Assembly (NCBI RefSeq): GCF_018332695.1
Contig: NZ_BOQN01000084.1
Location: 1 to 64,000 of the forward strand
Reading direction: 5' to 3'
Source of the DNA: Paractinoplanes toevensis
GTDB taxonomy: Bacteria > Actinomycetota > Actinomycetes > Mycobacteriales > Micromonosporaceae
Length of the DNA stretch: 64,000 nt
Part shown: positions 1 to 8,208 of the stretch, in pieces
How the letters are laid out: each line of letters opens with the position of its first letter
How positions within the stretch are numbered: position 1 is the first letter of the stretch
Position numbers and translations under genes: made by a program
The notes under the pieces: model-generated
Seen by the model: only the letters and a program-made list of their open reading frames with translations
Databases searched by the model: none
Told to the model about the DNA's origin: nothing

Positions 1-675
1 GTTCTGGGCACCCGGGTTCTGAGGGGCCGGGTTCTGGGCGTTGGGGCCGCCCTGGCTGGGCCAACCCGGACCGCCGGGGCCGCCGGGGCCGCCCGGACCG
101 TGGGGACCGCCGGGACCGCCCGGACCGCCCGGACCGTGAGGACCGCTGGGGCCGCCCTGGCCGTTGGGCCAGCCCGGACCGTCGGGACCGCCGGGGCCAC
201 CCTGGCCGTTGGGGAACTGGCCCGGCCAGTTGTTGCGGAGGACCGGCAGCGCCAGCGTGAACGAGCGGAACTCGGTGCGCGCCCGGCGGCTGCAGTTGTC
301 GAAGGAGATGACCGCGCGCAGCCGCGCCACACCGGGCCGGTCGAAGTCCGGGTTGACGGTGATCAGCGTGGCGTCGGTGCGGCCGGGGCGGAGGTTGTCG
401 CCGCGGAGCAGCGTCGCGAAGTTGCGGCGTCCCCGGTAGTCGACGTCGACGTCACGGGCGGAGACGCGGACGGCCACGTCGCAGATCCGCCGGTCCGTAC
501 GCCAGTTGATGCTGACCCAGCTGTCGGTGTTGGCCCGGACCGCGCGCAGCCAGCTGGAGACCGGCTGTGGTCCGCGCGCGGCCGCGGAAGCAGGGGCCGC
601 GGCGGTCACCGCGGCCATCCCGACGGACGCGGTCGCCAGGGCGACCATCGTTCCGATTCGCCGACTCTTGTTCAT
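1..675 (-). CDS. Secreted protein with collagen-like Gly/Pro-rich tail, cut by window edge
   Basis: The reading frame starts at an ATG preceded by GGAGGA and runs off the left edge after 225 codons. An N-terminal positive patch (KSRR), an Ala-rich hydrophobic stretch and an A-x-A site near residue 32 look like a Sec signal peptide. Residues about 35-145 form a compact domain with two cysteines (65 and 128) that could pair. From about residue 145 the chain becomes Gly-Pro-Gly/Gly-Gly-Pro repeats with Asn, His, Gln and Trp, ending in Pro/Asn/Gln-rich sequence at the edge. I do not recognise the globular domain. A cell-surface or matrix protein is an inference from the signal and repeats only. 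Confidence 0.75.
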   Translation of the reverse strand, partial: MNKSRRIGTMVALATASVGMAAVTAAAPASAAARGPQPVSSWLRAVRANTDSWVSINWRTDRRICDVAVRVSARDVDVDYRGRRNFATLLRGDNLRPGRTDATLITVNPDFDRPGVARLRAVISFDNCSRRARTEFRSFTLALPVLRNNWPGQFPNGQGGPGGPDGPGWPNGQGGPSGPHGPGGPGGPGGPHGPGGPGGPGGPGWPSQGGPNAQNPAPQNPGAQN

Positions 676-900
676 CCCATTCCTCCAGAGGCCGTTCGGA
701 CATCCCCGCGACCGAGAGAGTCGCAGCGGGCAGAACGGACACTAAGGGCAATTTGCAACGCGTGACCTGCTTTTACGGCGCGTTTCGGACTTATCTACTC
801 TTTCCTGTACAAAATGTTTACCCCGGACTCGGCCGAAAAGCTGACCGGCCGGCGGTTGAGGCGGCGACCATGAAATGGCGTACGCCGGAAAGGAGAGCCC
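676..900. promoter_or_regulatory. Divergent promoter region
   Basis: This gap separates the leftward secreted-protein gene from the rightward DUF2750 gene, so it must hold promoters for both. It is visibly less GC-rich around 765-830 (runs such as TTTTAC and ACAAAATG). GGAAAGGAG just before 901 is the ribosome-binding site of the DUF2750 gene. I see no clear dyad operator. Confidence 0.45.
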
Positions 901-1308
901 ATGTCGCTCAGCGGAGCCCACCGGGCGGCGTTTCGCCGCGAGGTAACCCAGGAAGGCCGGGTCTACGCGATCCGGGACGCCGACGGTTACCCGGCACCCG
1001 CCGACCCCGACGGCGTACACCGCGCCGTGCCGTTCTGGTCGAAACCCACCCGCGCCCAGCTGATCGTCAAGCACGTCCCGGCGTACCAGGGGTTCGAGGT
1101 CGTCCCGATCACCATCGACGACTGGCTGTCCAACTGGATGGTGAGCCTCGAACACGACGGTCTGCTCGTCGGCGTGAACTGGGCCGGCGCCCGCGCCACC
1201 GGTTACGACCTGACGCCCGGTCAGGTCCTGCGCTGGTTCGCCGAACTGGAGGCCGAGCAGGGGAAAACCGATACCGAGAAGACGCTTATTCCTACCACCC
1301 AGTCGTAG
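901..1308 (+). CDS. DUF2750 domain protein
   Basis: A 135-residue cytoplasmic protein without signal or membrane segments. The N-terminal M-S-L-S-G-A-H-R-x-x-F pattern, the central FWSKP segment and the D-D-W/NWMVSLEHDGLLVGVNW block near residues 75-100 fit the DUF2750 family, for which I know no biochemical role. The start is set by GGAAAGGAG eight bases upstream. The response-regulator gene begins 54 bases downstream on the same strand and may share the transcript. Confidence 0.7.
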   Translation: MSLSGAHRAAFRREVTQEGRVYAIRDADGYPAPADPDGVHRAVPFWSKPTRAQLIVKHVPAYQGFEVVPITIDDWLSNWMVSLEHDGLLVGVNWAGARATGYDLTPGQVLRWFAELEAEQGKTDTEKTLIPTTQS

Positions 1309-1362
1309 TTGGAATCGAAACCTGCCCCTATGCTTGCGGCACAGCAAATAAGGGGGACGGCC

Positions 1363-1797
1363 GTGCGGAGCCTGCAGATTCTCGTCGTGGACGACGATGA
1401 CGCCGACGCCCTGATGATCTCCGAGGCGCTGGAGCAGACCGAGCGGGAGACCAACGTCGAGCGGGTGGTCGACGGCCGCGAGGCGCTCGACTACCTGCGC
1501 CGGGAGGGTCGGTTCGCCGAGGCTCCCCGCCCCGACCTGATCCTGCTCGACCTCAACATGCCTCGCATGGACGGGCGCGAGACCCTCGCCGCGATCAAGA
1601 CGGACGACAATCTCAAGGCCATCCCGGTGGTCATCCTGACCACCTCGGGTGCGGCGCCGGACATCGTGTCGAGCTATCAGCAGCGCGCCAACGCGTACGT
1701 GACGAAGCCGTTCGGTCTCGACGACTTCGAGGCGACCGTGCGTCAGATCGACCGGTTCTACCGCGAGGTGGCGACCCTGCCGGGCGAGCACGACTGA
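1363..1797 (+). CDS. Single-domain response regulator (Rcp1/CheY-like)
   Basis: A 144-residue stand-alone receiver domain. It has the acidic cluster V-V-D-D-D-D near residue 8, the phospho-acceptor Asp in L-L-D-L-N-M-P, the conserved Thr/Ser in T-T-S and the conserved Lys in V-T-K-P-F. There is no output domain, so it should act through a partner, as Rcp1-type regulators do with phytochrome-like kinases. No kinase is adjacent. I chose the GTG at 1363 because AGGGGGA sits eight bases before it; an upstream in-frame ATG at 1309 lacks a good site. Confidence 0.85.
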   Translation: MRSLQILVVDDDDADALMISEALEQTERETNVERVVDGREALDYLRREGRFAEAPRPDLILLDLNMPRMDGRETLAAIKTDDNLKAIPVVILTTSGAAPDIVSSYQQRANAYVTKPFGLDDFEATVRQIDRFYREVATLPGEHD

Positions 1798-1826
1798 AAG
1801 CCGCCCACGCCGGGTACCGGAAGGGC

Positions 1827-2180
1827 ATGACCGACAACGAAGCTCCCGAGGACCTCGGCGCTCCGGTTTCCTACCTGGTGCTCGCCGACGGCACACCCGT
1901 GTTCGACGTCTCCGGCAGCCGCGCCGGCGAGGTCGAGCACGTGCTTTCCGATGACCAGTCCGACGTGTTCCACGGCCTGATCGTCAAGACCGCCGGCGGA
2001 CACCGGTTCGCCGCCGCGAACCTGATCGACGGGCTGTACGAGCATGGCGTGATCATCTCAGTTCCGGCGAGCGACCTCCCCGAACCGAGCGCCGACCCGG
2101 CGGCCCGCCTCGCCGAGGAGGACGCGACGCTCGGGCAGAGCCTCAAGAAGGCATGGGACTGGCTGGTACAGCCTCGATAG
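1827..2180 (+). CDS. PRC-barrel-like domain protein
   Basis: A 117-residue acidic cytoplasmic protein. Residues 12-75 (YLVLADGTPVFDVSG, then GEVEHVL, FHGLIVK and FAAANLIDGLYEHGVIISV) follow the beta-rich PRC-barrel/DUF2171 pattern; the C-terminus is a charged tail ending in LKKAWDWLVQPR. The role is unknown; related small PRC proteins are often stress-linked. The gene follows the single-domain regulator by 29 bases and overlaps the convergent KAS III-like gene by 38 bases. Confidence 0.6.
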   Translation: MTDNEAPEDLGAPVSYLVLADGTPVFDVSGSRAGEVEHVLSDDQSDVFHGLIVKTAGGHRFAAANLIDGLYEHGVIISVPASDLPEPSADPAARLAEEDATLGQSLKKAWDWLVQPR

Positions 2181-3162
2181 GGTGCCAGCGCAGCAGGCAC
2201 GCGCCGACCGACATGCCACCGCCGAACCCGGCGAGGAGCACCAGGTCGCCGTCGCGCAGCGCACCCGTGCGCGCCGCCTCGTCCAGCGTGACCGGCACCG
2301 ACGCGCTGCCCAGGTTGCCGTACCGGTCAAGCGTCACGTGGGTGTGTGCGTTGCTCAGGCCGGACACGCGCACCAGTTCGGTCACCGTGAACCCGTCGGC
2401 CTGATGCGGCACGAAGTGATCGATCGCCGCCGCGTACACCCCGGTGCGCCGCAGCAGCGCCTCGAGCGCCCATGGCACCTCGGACGCGACGAAGTCGCGG
2501 ACGCCCGGACCGTCCACCCGCAGGAAGTGGTCCGCGTTGGCCAGTGTCTTCTCCGAGGCCGGTAGCCGGCTGCCACCCGCCGGGACCTGGATGAGCCCGT
2601 TCCCGGCGCCCCGGGAGACCAGTTCGAGGTCGAGAATCCCGTACCCGTGGCCGACCGTGCCGATCACCGCGGCGCCGGCACCGTCACCGAACAGCACCGC
2701 GGTGTCCCGGTCGCCGAAGTCGATGATCCGCGAATAGACGTCCGCCGCGACGACCAGTACCCGTGCGGACGGGTTCACCACGACGAGGCTGTGCGCGATG
2801 CCCAGCGCGAAGACGAAGCCGGAACCAGCCACGTTGAGGTCGAAACAGACCGCTCGGTCCGCGCCGATGGCCGACTGCACCAGATGGGACGTGGGCGGCT
2901 GCGGCGAGTCCGGCGTCGAGGTCGCCAGGATCAGGAAGTCGATGTCACCCGCGGTGAGACCGGCGTGCGCTATCGCCGCCCGCGCGGCGTGCGCGGCGAG
3001 GTCGGAGGCCGCCTCGTCGGGCGCCGCGAACCGCCGCGACCGGATCATCGTCTGCTGGATGATCCAGTCCGGGTCGGCGTCGGGGACCCAGGCGTTCAGG
3101 TCGGAGTTGGTCACTACCTCGTGCGGGAGATAGGAGCCGGTGCCCAGGATGCCTACAGCCAT
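2143..3162 (-). CDS. KAS III (FabH)-family protein lacking the catalytic Cys
   Basis: A 339-residue thiolase-fold protein of normal FabH length. The GTGSYLP start, the FGDGAGAAVIG glycine motif, V-P-H-Q-A (His253) and R-Y-G-N-L-G-S-A-S (Asn283) are all family hallmarks. In the nucleophile motif (normally A-A-C-A-G-F) the sequence reads N-V-A-G-S-G-F, so position 113 is Gly (codon at 2824-2826) where FabH has Cys. Ordinary decarboxylating condensation through a thioester is therefore unlikely. A non-condensing acyltransferase, a partner subunit or an acyl sensor are alternatives. The start is the ATG at 3162; its Shine-Dalgarno site is weak. The gene lies 37 bases after the MHYT gene and is probably cotranscribed. 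Confidence 0.8.
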   Translation of the reverse strand: MAVGILGTGSYLPHEVVTNSDLNAWVPDADPDWIIQQTMIRSRRFAAPDEAASDLAAHAARAAIAHAGLTAGDIDFLILATSTPDSPQPPTSHLVQSAIGADRAVCFDLNVAGSGFVFALGIAHSLVVVNPSARVLVVAADVYSRIIDFGDRDTAVLFGDGAGAAVIGTVGHGYGILDLELVSRGAGNGLIQVPAGGSRLPASEKTLANADHFLRVDGPGVRDFVASEVPWALEALLRRTGVYAAAIDHFVPHQADGFTVTELVRVSGLSNAHTHVTLDRYGNLGSASVPVTLDEAARTGALRDGDLVLLAGFGGGMSVGACLLRWHPIEAVPASPMPS

Positions 3163-3199
3163 ACCGCACCAGATCGGCACCCGAGCGGAAAAGTTGAGG

Positions 3200-4084
3200 T
3201 CAGCGGCTGGAACGGTCCCGGTAGGTCCAGGACCCGCCGCCCAGCGCGGACGAGCCGCGCTGCGGCTCGGCCGGCGTGGGCGCGGTCTGGCGGGGAATGA
3301 CGCCGGTGGTGCCGGCCTCACGGCGAGAGGCGAGGTAGGCCGCGGCCGCGCGGTCCTCCTCGGTGGGTGCGGCCGCCAGGGCGTACGCGAGACCGATGAT
3401 CCCGAAGATGACGGCCAGGCCGATCGGGACGATGAGCCCGGTGGCCGTGGAACCCTGGAGCTCGGCCTGCGGATCGTGCTCCACGACCGACATCGCGGTC
3501 ATGCCGGTGAAGTGCATGCCGTTCACGGCGATGCCCATCACCAGGGCGGAGACGAAGATGATCGCCGGCTTGCGGACCGTCACGGCGAGCCAGAGGGCGA
3601 CCGAAGCGGCCACCACGGCGATGGCGATGGACAGGCCGACCCGGCTGCTCGCGTAGCTGATGTCGCCGTTGAGGCGCATCGCGGCCATGCCGGTGTAGTG
3701 CATCGCGGCCACGCCGAGGCCGGCGATCACGCCGCCGGTGAGGATGCGTACGTTCTGGGCGCGCCGGCCGAACAGGGCGATCGCGAGGCCCAGGCCGACC
3801 GCGACGATCGCGATGATCGCGCTGGCGGCGGTGAGCGTGACGTCGTAGCGGATCGGAGTGCCGACCACGCTGAAGCCGATCATCGCGACGAAGTGCATGC
3901 TCCAGATCGCGGTGCCGCCGATGGCGAGGGCGGCGAGGATCAGCCACCAGACGCGTTCGTTGTTGCTGCGGGCCGACCGGAACCGCACCGCGAGGGTGAG
4001 CCCCAGCAGAGACCCGAGTACGGAAAGCACGTAGCTGACCGTCGGGGTGATCCACCCGTGGTCGAAGTGATGGATCTGCGCCAT
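3200..4084 (-). CDS. MHYT-domain seven-helix membrane sensor
   Basis: A 294-residue integral membrane protein. About seven hydrophobic helices fill residues 15-245, with the repeated Met-His-x-x/Met-His-Tyr-Thr motifs (WSMHFVAM, AAMHYTGMAAM, NGMHFTGMTAM) that define MHYT domains and are thought to bind a metal, possibly copper, and sense a diatomic gas. The C-terminal 50 residues are a cytosolic charged, Pro-rich tail. There is no GGDEF, EAL or kinase output domain, so any signal must pass to a partner. It is the promoter-proximal gene of a likely two-gene operon with the Cys-less KAS III homologue. Confidence 0.88.
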   Translation of the reverse strand: MAQIHHFDHGWITPTVSYVLSVLGSLLGLTLAVRFRSARSNNERVWWLILAALAIGGTAIWSMHFVAMIGFSVVGTPIRYDVTLTAASAIIAIVAVGLGLAIALFGRRAQNVRILTGGVIAGLGVAAMHYTGMAAMRLNGDISYASSRVGLSIAIAVVAASVALWLAVTVRKPAIIFVSALVMGIAVNGMHFTGMTAMSVVEHDPQAELQGSTATGLIVPIGLAVIFGIIGLAYALAAAPTEEDRAAAAYLASRREAGTTGVIPRQTAPTPAEPQRGSSALGGGSWTYRDRSSR

Positions 4085-4158
4085 TGCCGAGTTCCTTCCC
4101 TCACCGACCAGGTCCGGGGATGCATCCTGCCTGCTTGATCACCGCGCTGTGAAGGATT

Positions 4159-4177
4159 GTGACGGAAGTTGCGTCAC
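4159..4177. promoter_or_regulatory. Hairpin/dyad upstream of the MHYT gene
   Basis: GTGACG and CGTCAC form perfect six-base arms around a seven-base centre. The element lies about 75 bases before the MHYT start and about 80 bases beyond the end of the lipoprotein gene, both leftward. It could be an operator for the MHYT operon or a weak terminator for the lipoprotein gene. Confidence 0.35.
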
Positions 4178-4258
4178 CTTCCGGCTACAGATACCGAAAC
4201 AACGCACTAAGACCTCGGAAGCCACGAAATCCCAGGTCAGCTGCTACATCGAAGACGA

Positions 4259-4645
4259 TCAACCCACGGTCTGCAGTCCGCTGTCGGCACAGACGCCGGA
4301 CATGTCGGACGCTGCTGCACTTACCGCCGCGATCTTGTCTGGTTCGTCGGTTTTGCCGGTAGCGGCGACGGCTGCCCGATATGCGGTATCGAGACGCTCG
4401 GCCGCATCGGCGAGGGGCGTATCGGCGGTCCGGCTCGCGTTCACGATGCCGTCGACCACGCCGGCGTTCATCAGACCGCCCGCGTCGATCGCGACCGCCA
4501 ACTGGGCACACGACACCGAGCCGGGCGGATCGGCGGAGGCACTCCCCGCGGACGCCGAAGCGGTCACGACGGGATCATCGTCGTGACCGCAACCGGTCGT
4601 CGTCGCCGCGAGCAGCAGAACACCTACGACGAAGAACGGGCGCAT
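4259..4645 (-). CDS. Small secreted lipoprotein, function unknown
   Basis: A 128-residue protein with a lipobox (A-T-T-T-G-C, Cys at about residue 19) after a short hydrophobic signal, so it is probably anchored on the outer face of the membrane. The mature part starts with an Asp-rich and Ser/Ala-rich linker, then a helical domain containing two cysteines (SCAQL and GVCADSG) that may form a disulphide. It resembles the generic small Cys-containing lipoproteins common in actinobacteria. It lies 15 bases downstream of the first L,D-transpeptidase gene and may share its transcript. Confidence 0.65.
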   Translation of the reverse strand: MRPFFVVGVLLLAATTTGCGHDDDPVVTASASAGSASADPPGSVSCAQLAVAIDAGGLMNAGVVDGIVNASRTADTPLADAAERLDTAYRAAVAATGKTDEPDKIAAVSAAASDMSGVCADSGLQTVG

Positions 4646-4660
4646 CTGCCCAGGTTAGGG

Positions 4661-5887
4661 CTAGCGGTAGCTCTTCTTCTTGAACTGCTCGTAGCTGATG
4701 TTCCAGTCGGTCCAGCCGTTGCCGTCCTTGAGCTTCTCCTCGGTGCCGGAGACCGTGATCGGGTCGCCCATCAGGGTGCGCGAGAAGAGCCAGGCACCCA
4801 TCGCCTCGGAGACGTTGACGCAGCCGTGCGACACGTTGACGTGCCCCTGCTTGCCCTCGGACCACGGAGCAGCGTGGATGAACTGGCCGCTCCACGTGAT
4901 GCGCTGGGCGAAGTCGATGGGGGTCTTGTAACCGTTCACCGGGTCGGTGTCGGTGGTGTCGAAGATCGTGTGCTTCTGCTTGTCCATCACGATCATCGTG
5001 CCGCTCGACGACGGCGTGCTCGCCTTGCCCAGGCTGACCGGGATGGTCTTGACGACCTTGCCGTTCTCCTTGACCGTCATCTGCTTGGACTTGTTGGAGA
5101 CCGTCATGACGAACGAGCGGCCGATGTTCAGGTCGACGGTGAGGTCGCTCTTGCCGTAGTAGCCGCTGCCCAGCGGCACACCGGCCAGCGACACCTTGTA
5201 GAAGACCTTCGAGTTGGCCTTCCAGTACACCTTCGGGCGGTAGTGCACCTCGGTCGGGCTGATCCAGCCCCAGGTGCCGGTCTGCGCGGGCGTCGCGGTG
5301 ACGACCATCCGGCGCTCGACCTCGCCGCGGTACTTCTCCGGGATCGACTTGCTGAACTTGATGATCAGCGGCATGCCCACGCCGACCTTCTGCCCGTCAC
5401 CGAGGAAGCTGGTCACCCGGATGACCTTCGACGGCTTGGCCATCGTGGTGAACGTGCTCGTGGTCGAGCCGTTCTTGCCCTCGCTCGCGGTGCCGTTCAC
5501 GGTGATCGTGTACTTCGTGCCGTACGCCAAGGCCTTTTCCGGGGTCCAGGTCTTCTCGTCCTTGTCGAGAGTGCCCTTGACCTCGTCGCCCTTCGCGTCG
5601 GTCACGGTGACCGTGGTGTTCTCCGGGTCCTCGCTGGTGTATTTGATCGGCGAGATCGCCACCACGTCCTTGGCGTCCGCAGCCGGTGTCACCACGGCCA
5701 CGGTGCTCAGCGTGGGCGAGGGCGACGGGGTCGCCGAAGCGCTGCCACCGCCGGGCTGCGAACCGCCGGCGCCCTGCCAGGTCGGCGACTTGTCGCCGTG
5801 ACCACAGCCGGAGCTGAGCAGGACAGTGCCTGCGATCAACGCGGCCGCGGCAACCCGCCACGGCCGGCGAACTCGACTGATGTTCAT
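4661..5887 (-). CDS. L,D-transpeptidase, lipoprotein with Ig-like domains
   Basis: A 408-residue cell-wall enzyme expected to make 3-3 cross-links in peptidoglycan. A signal peptide with lipobox S-S-G-C near residue 27 is followed by a Ser/Pro linker, two Ig-like beta domains (about 55-240) and the YkuD catalytic domain. The catalytic motif S-H-G-C-V-N carries Cys356, with the partner His in the HAAPW stretch. This is the architecture of the mycobacterial LdtMt2 type. I chose the ATG at 5887 over an in-frame upstream codon because GAGGGG precedes it. A paralogue lies directly upstream. Confidence 0.9.
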   Translation of the reverse strand: MNISRVRRPWRVAAAALIAGTVLLSSGCGHGDKSPTWQGAGGSQPGGGSASATPSPSPTLSTVAVVTPAADAKDVVAISPIKYTSEDPENTTVTVTDAKGDEVKGTLDKDEKTWTPEKALAYGTKYTITVNGTASEGKNGSTTSTFTTMAKPSKVIRVTSFLGDGQKVGVGMPLIIKFSKSIPEKYRGEVERRMVVTATPAQTGTWGWISPTEVHYRPKVYWKANSKVFYKVSLAGVPLGSGYYGKSDLTVDLNIGRSFVMTVSNKSKQMTVKENGKVVKTIPVSLGKASTPSSSGTMIVMDKQKHTIFDTTDTDPVNGYKTPIDFAQRITWSGQFIHAAPWSEGKQGHVNVSHGCVNVSEAMGAWLFSRTLMGDPITVSGTEEKLKDGNGWTDWNISYEQFKKKSYR

Positions 5888-6053
5888 GGTCCCCTCACGG
5901 CGTCGTTCGTCCCCGGCGCCCAATACTGCTCTATGAAAGCCAAGTGACCAATCCCGGATTCGTGCCGCCGGGGTTAACCGTCACACAGAAGAATTCCGCA
6001 AATCGCCCGATTCAGCACTTCTGGTGTAAGGGGTTTCACGTTTACCCCTGTTC

Positions 6054-7313
6054 TCACCTGAGGCTGTCGGGAACCGGCAGGGCGCTGCCCTTGACGAATT
6101 CCGACCAGGTGACATTCCAGGCGGTCCAGCCATCGCCGTACGCCAGCTTGGTCCCGGTGCCGGTCACCGTAACCGGGTCGCCGATCAGGGTCTTGTCGAA
6201 CAGCCATTTCGCGTTGGCCGGCGAGACGTTGACACAGCCGTGCGACACGTTGGTGCGGCCCTGCGAGCCCACCGACCACGGGGCCGAGTGAACGTACTGC
6301 CCCGACCAGGTGATCCGCTGCGCGTACTGGATCTTAGTCTTGTAGCCGGCCGCGCCGTCCGTGTCGGTGGTGTCGAAAACCGTCTCGGACAGCTTGTCCA
6401 TCACCACCATCGCGCCGCTCACCGAGGGCTTGCTCTTGCGCCCCAGGCTCACCAGCGCGGTCCTCACGACCTTGCCGTTCTGCGTCACCGTCATCTTCTT
6501 GGTGGCGTTGTCGACCTTCATCTGGAGGTCCCGGCCGATCTTGGCGGTGGCCGCGCGGTCCCGGTCGCCGTAGCGCCCGCCGCCGGTCGGCGCGCCGCCC
6601 ACCGCGATCCGCACCTTCAGCGTCGTGCCGGTCTGCCAATACTCCTTGGCGCGGTAATAAGCCTGGGTGCCGCTCGACGTCCACGACCACACACCCGGCT
6701 GGGCCGGCGTGGTCGTGACGAACATCCGCTTCTGCACCGCGGCCCGGTCGGCCTTCTTGATGCCCGGGCTGAACTCCACGACGACCGGCATGGCCACGCC
6801 GTAGGTGTGGTCGTCGAACAGGTAGAGGCCGGTGCCGGTCTTCTTACCCGGGGCGCCCATCGTGGTGAAGGTGGTGGTGGCGGTCTTGGTGAGGCCGCTG
6901 TCGGTGGTGGCGGTGACGCTCGCCGCGTACGTCGTCTTGGTCTTCAGGGTTTTGGCCGGCACCCAGGTCGAACCGTCCTCGCGCAGCGCGCCCGGGACGG
7001 CCTTGCCGGCGGCATCCTTCAGGACGACCGTGGTGACCTTGCCGCCGGAGACCGTGAAGCCGATCTCGGCGCTGGTCGGCACGTCCTTCTTACCGGTGGC
7101 CGGGGTCACGGTCAGCTCGATCGGCACCGCCGCCGACTCGGTGATCGGCCCCTGGCTGGTGCCCGGGCTCGCGCTCGGTGCGGCGGAGGCGCTCGCGCCG
7201 TTGCCCACCCAGGCGGCGGACGCGGCCCCCGACTTCTTGTTGTCGCCGCAGCCGGCCAGCGCCAGCGGCGCGAGCACCGCCGCCACCACAACCGTCACCA
7301 GTGAGCGCCGCAT
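6054..7313 (-). CDS. L,D-transpeptidase, lipoprotein with Ig-like domains (paralogue)
   Basis: A 419-residue paralogue of the neighbouring enzyme with the same plan: signal peptide, lipobox L-A-G-C near residue 22, Ser/Ala linker, two Ig-like domains, YkuD domain. The catalytic motif S-H-G-C-V-N carries Cys360, and the substrate-loop HSAPWSVGSQG is conserved between the two. The copies have diverged strongly outside the catalytic core, so the duplication is not recent. Start is the ATG at 7313 (GGGATGG seven bases upstream); the ATG at 7322 adds three residues and is the alternative. Confidence 0.88.
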   Translation of the reverse strand: MRRSLVTVVVAAVLAPLALAGCGDNKKSGAASAAWVGNGASASAAPSASPGTSQGPITESAAVPIELTVTPATGKKDVPTSAEIGFTVSGGKVTTVVLKDAAGKAVPGALREDGSTWVPAKTLKTKTTYAASVTATTDSGLTKTATTTFTTMGAPGKKTGTGLYLFDDHTYGVAMPVVVEFSPGIKKADRAAVQKRMFVTTTPAQPGVWSWTSSGTQAYYRAKEYWQTGTTLKVRIAVGGAPTGGGRYGDRDRAATAKIGRDLQMKVDNATKKMTVTQNGKVVRTALVSLGRKSKPSVSGAMVVMDKLSETVFDTTDTDGAAGYKTKIQYAQRITWSGQYVHSAPWSVGSQGRTNVSHGCVNVSPANAKWLFDKTLIGDPVTVTGTGTKLAYGDGWTAWNVTWSEFVKGSALPVPDSLR

Positions 7314-7480
7314 GCCGACCATCCCTGAGCACCCCGTTCTGAAGTTTGCGGGCACATCCTGCCCCATGGATGCAAGGGAGCGGGTCATCCCTGAGGCTGA
7401 TTCAAGCTGTGAAGCTCATCGGAGGGGGCGATTTTAAGGATCATGGGGGTGCGTGCTAACGTTTTCGTCGTTGCCAACGA

Positions 7481-7556
7481 GCGCCGCTAGCTCAACTGGC
7501 AGAGCAGCGGACTCTTAATCCGCGGGTTGTAGGTTCAAGTCCTACGCGGCGCACCA
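7481..7556 (+). tRNA. tRNA-Lys(CTT)
   Basis: A full cloverleaf can be drawn: acceptor GCGCCGC/GCGGCGC, D-stem GCTC/GAGC, anticodon stem GCGGA/TCCGC with loop CTCTTAA (anticodon CTT), T-stem GTAGG/CCTAC with loop TTCAAGT, discriminator A at 7553. The CCA end is encoded (7554-7556). Confidence 0.95.
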
Positions 7557-7565
7557 CGCTTCACC

Positions 7566-7595
7566 AGGTCGTATAGCTTCCGGGCTATACGACCT
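7566..7595 (+). terminator. Intrinsic terminator of the tRNA gene
   Basis: AGGTCGTATAGC and GCTATACGACCT are perfect 12-base arms around a six-base loop, beginning ten bases after the tRNA CCA end and followed by TTTCTGTTT. It also separates the tRNA from the leftward TetR gene. Confidence 0.85.
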
Positions 7596-7620
7596 TTCTG
7601 TTTGCGGGCTGCACGCCTTC

Positions 7621-8193
7621 CTAGGTCGGGTCCCCCGGTGCGGTCAGGCGGCGGACCGCTTCGACCACGGCGGCGCGGCGGCGGCCCGGCTCGACCAGGT
7701 CGAGGAATTCCGGTTCGCGCAGCTGCCACATGTTGGCCAGGGTCAGCACGAGCGCGAGGATCTCGCCCGGGGGGATGCGGTCGGTGACGACGCCCCGGCT
7801 CTGGGCCTGCGCGATGGCCGCAACCTTGTCGGCCATCGCGGCGGTGGTCGAAGCCCGCCGGGCGGCCGCGTCGCCGCGCTCGAGCTGATACCAGGCCACG
7901 AAGCGCAGCACATGGGGGTGGGCCAGGCCGGCGTCGCAGAGACGACCCGCGTACTCCCCCAGGTCGTCGGCGTCGATCGGGACGGCCGAGACGGTCTGCT
8001 CCACGATCAGGTCGAAGACCGCCTCGAACAGGCCGTCCTTGTTCTCGTAGAACGAGTAGACCAGCCCGGCGCTGATGCCCGCCCGCTTGGCCAGCCGGTC
8101 GACCCGGGCGCCGGCCACCCCGTAGGCGGCGAACTCCTCCAGCGCCGCTTCGAGCAGCAGCCGGCGCTTGGTCTCGGGATCCCGCGTTCGCAT
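7621..8193 (-). CDS. TetR-family repressor (divergent from SDR)
   Basis: A 190-residue regulator. Residues about 8-55 form a classical TetR helix-turn-helix (ILxAA-type helix, then A-G-I-S-A-G-L-V-Y-S-F-Y-E-N-K); the rest is an all-helical ligand/dimer domain of usual length. It is transcribed away from an SDR gene, and two inverted copies of a 14-base palindrome lie between them, one 16 bases from this start, so autorepression and control of the SDR gene are likely. I chose the ATG at 8193; GGAGG is only one base away, so the exact start is uncertain and the ATG at 8217 would lie inside the operator. Confidence 0.88.
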   Translation of the reverse strand: MRTRDPETKRRLLLEAALEEFAAYGVAGARVDRLAKRAGISAGLVYSFYENKDGLFEAVFDLIVEQTVSAVPIDADDLGEYAGRLCDAGLAHPHVLRFVAWYQLERGDAAARRASTTAAMADKVAAIAQAQSRGVVTDRIPPGEILALVLTLANMWQLREPEFLDLVEPGRRRAAVVEAVRRLTAPGDPT

Positions 8194-8208
8194 GCCTCCA
8201 GTCTTCTT

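Noticed and set aside
60..240. Short GGACCGCC-type repeats that look CRISPR- or minisatellite-like
   Set aside because: They are in frame with the minus-strand gene and encode Gly-Gly-Pro repeats; unit lengths vary and there are no spacers.
4583..5947. A 454-codon plus-strand frame across the first L,D-transpeptidase
   Set aside because: The minus-strand frame contains a lipobox and S-H-G-C-V-N; the plus frame is a compositional artefact.
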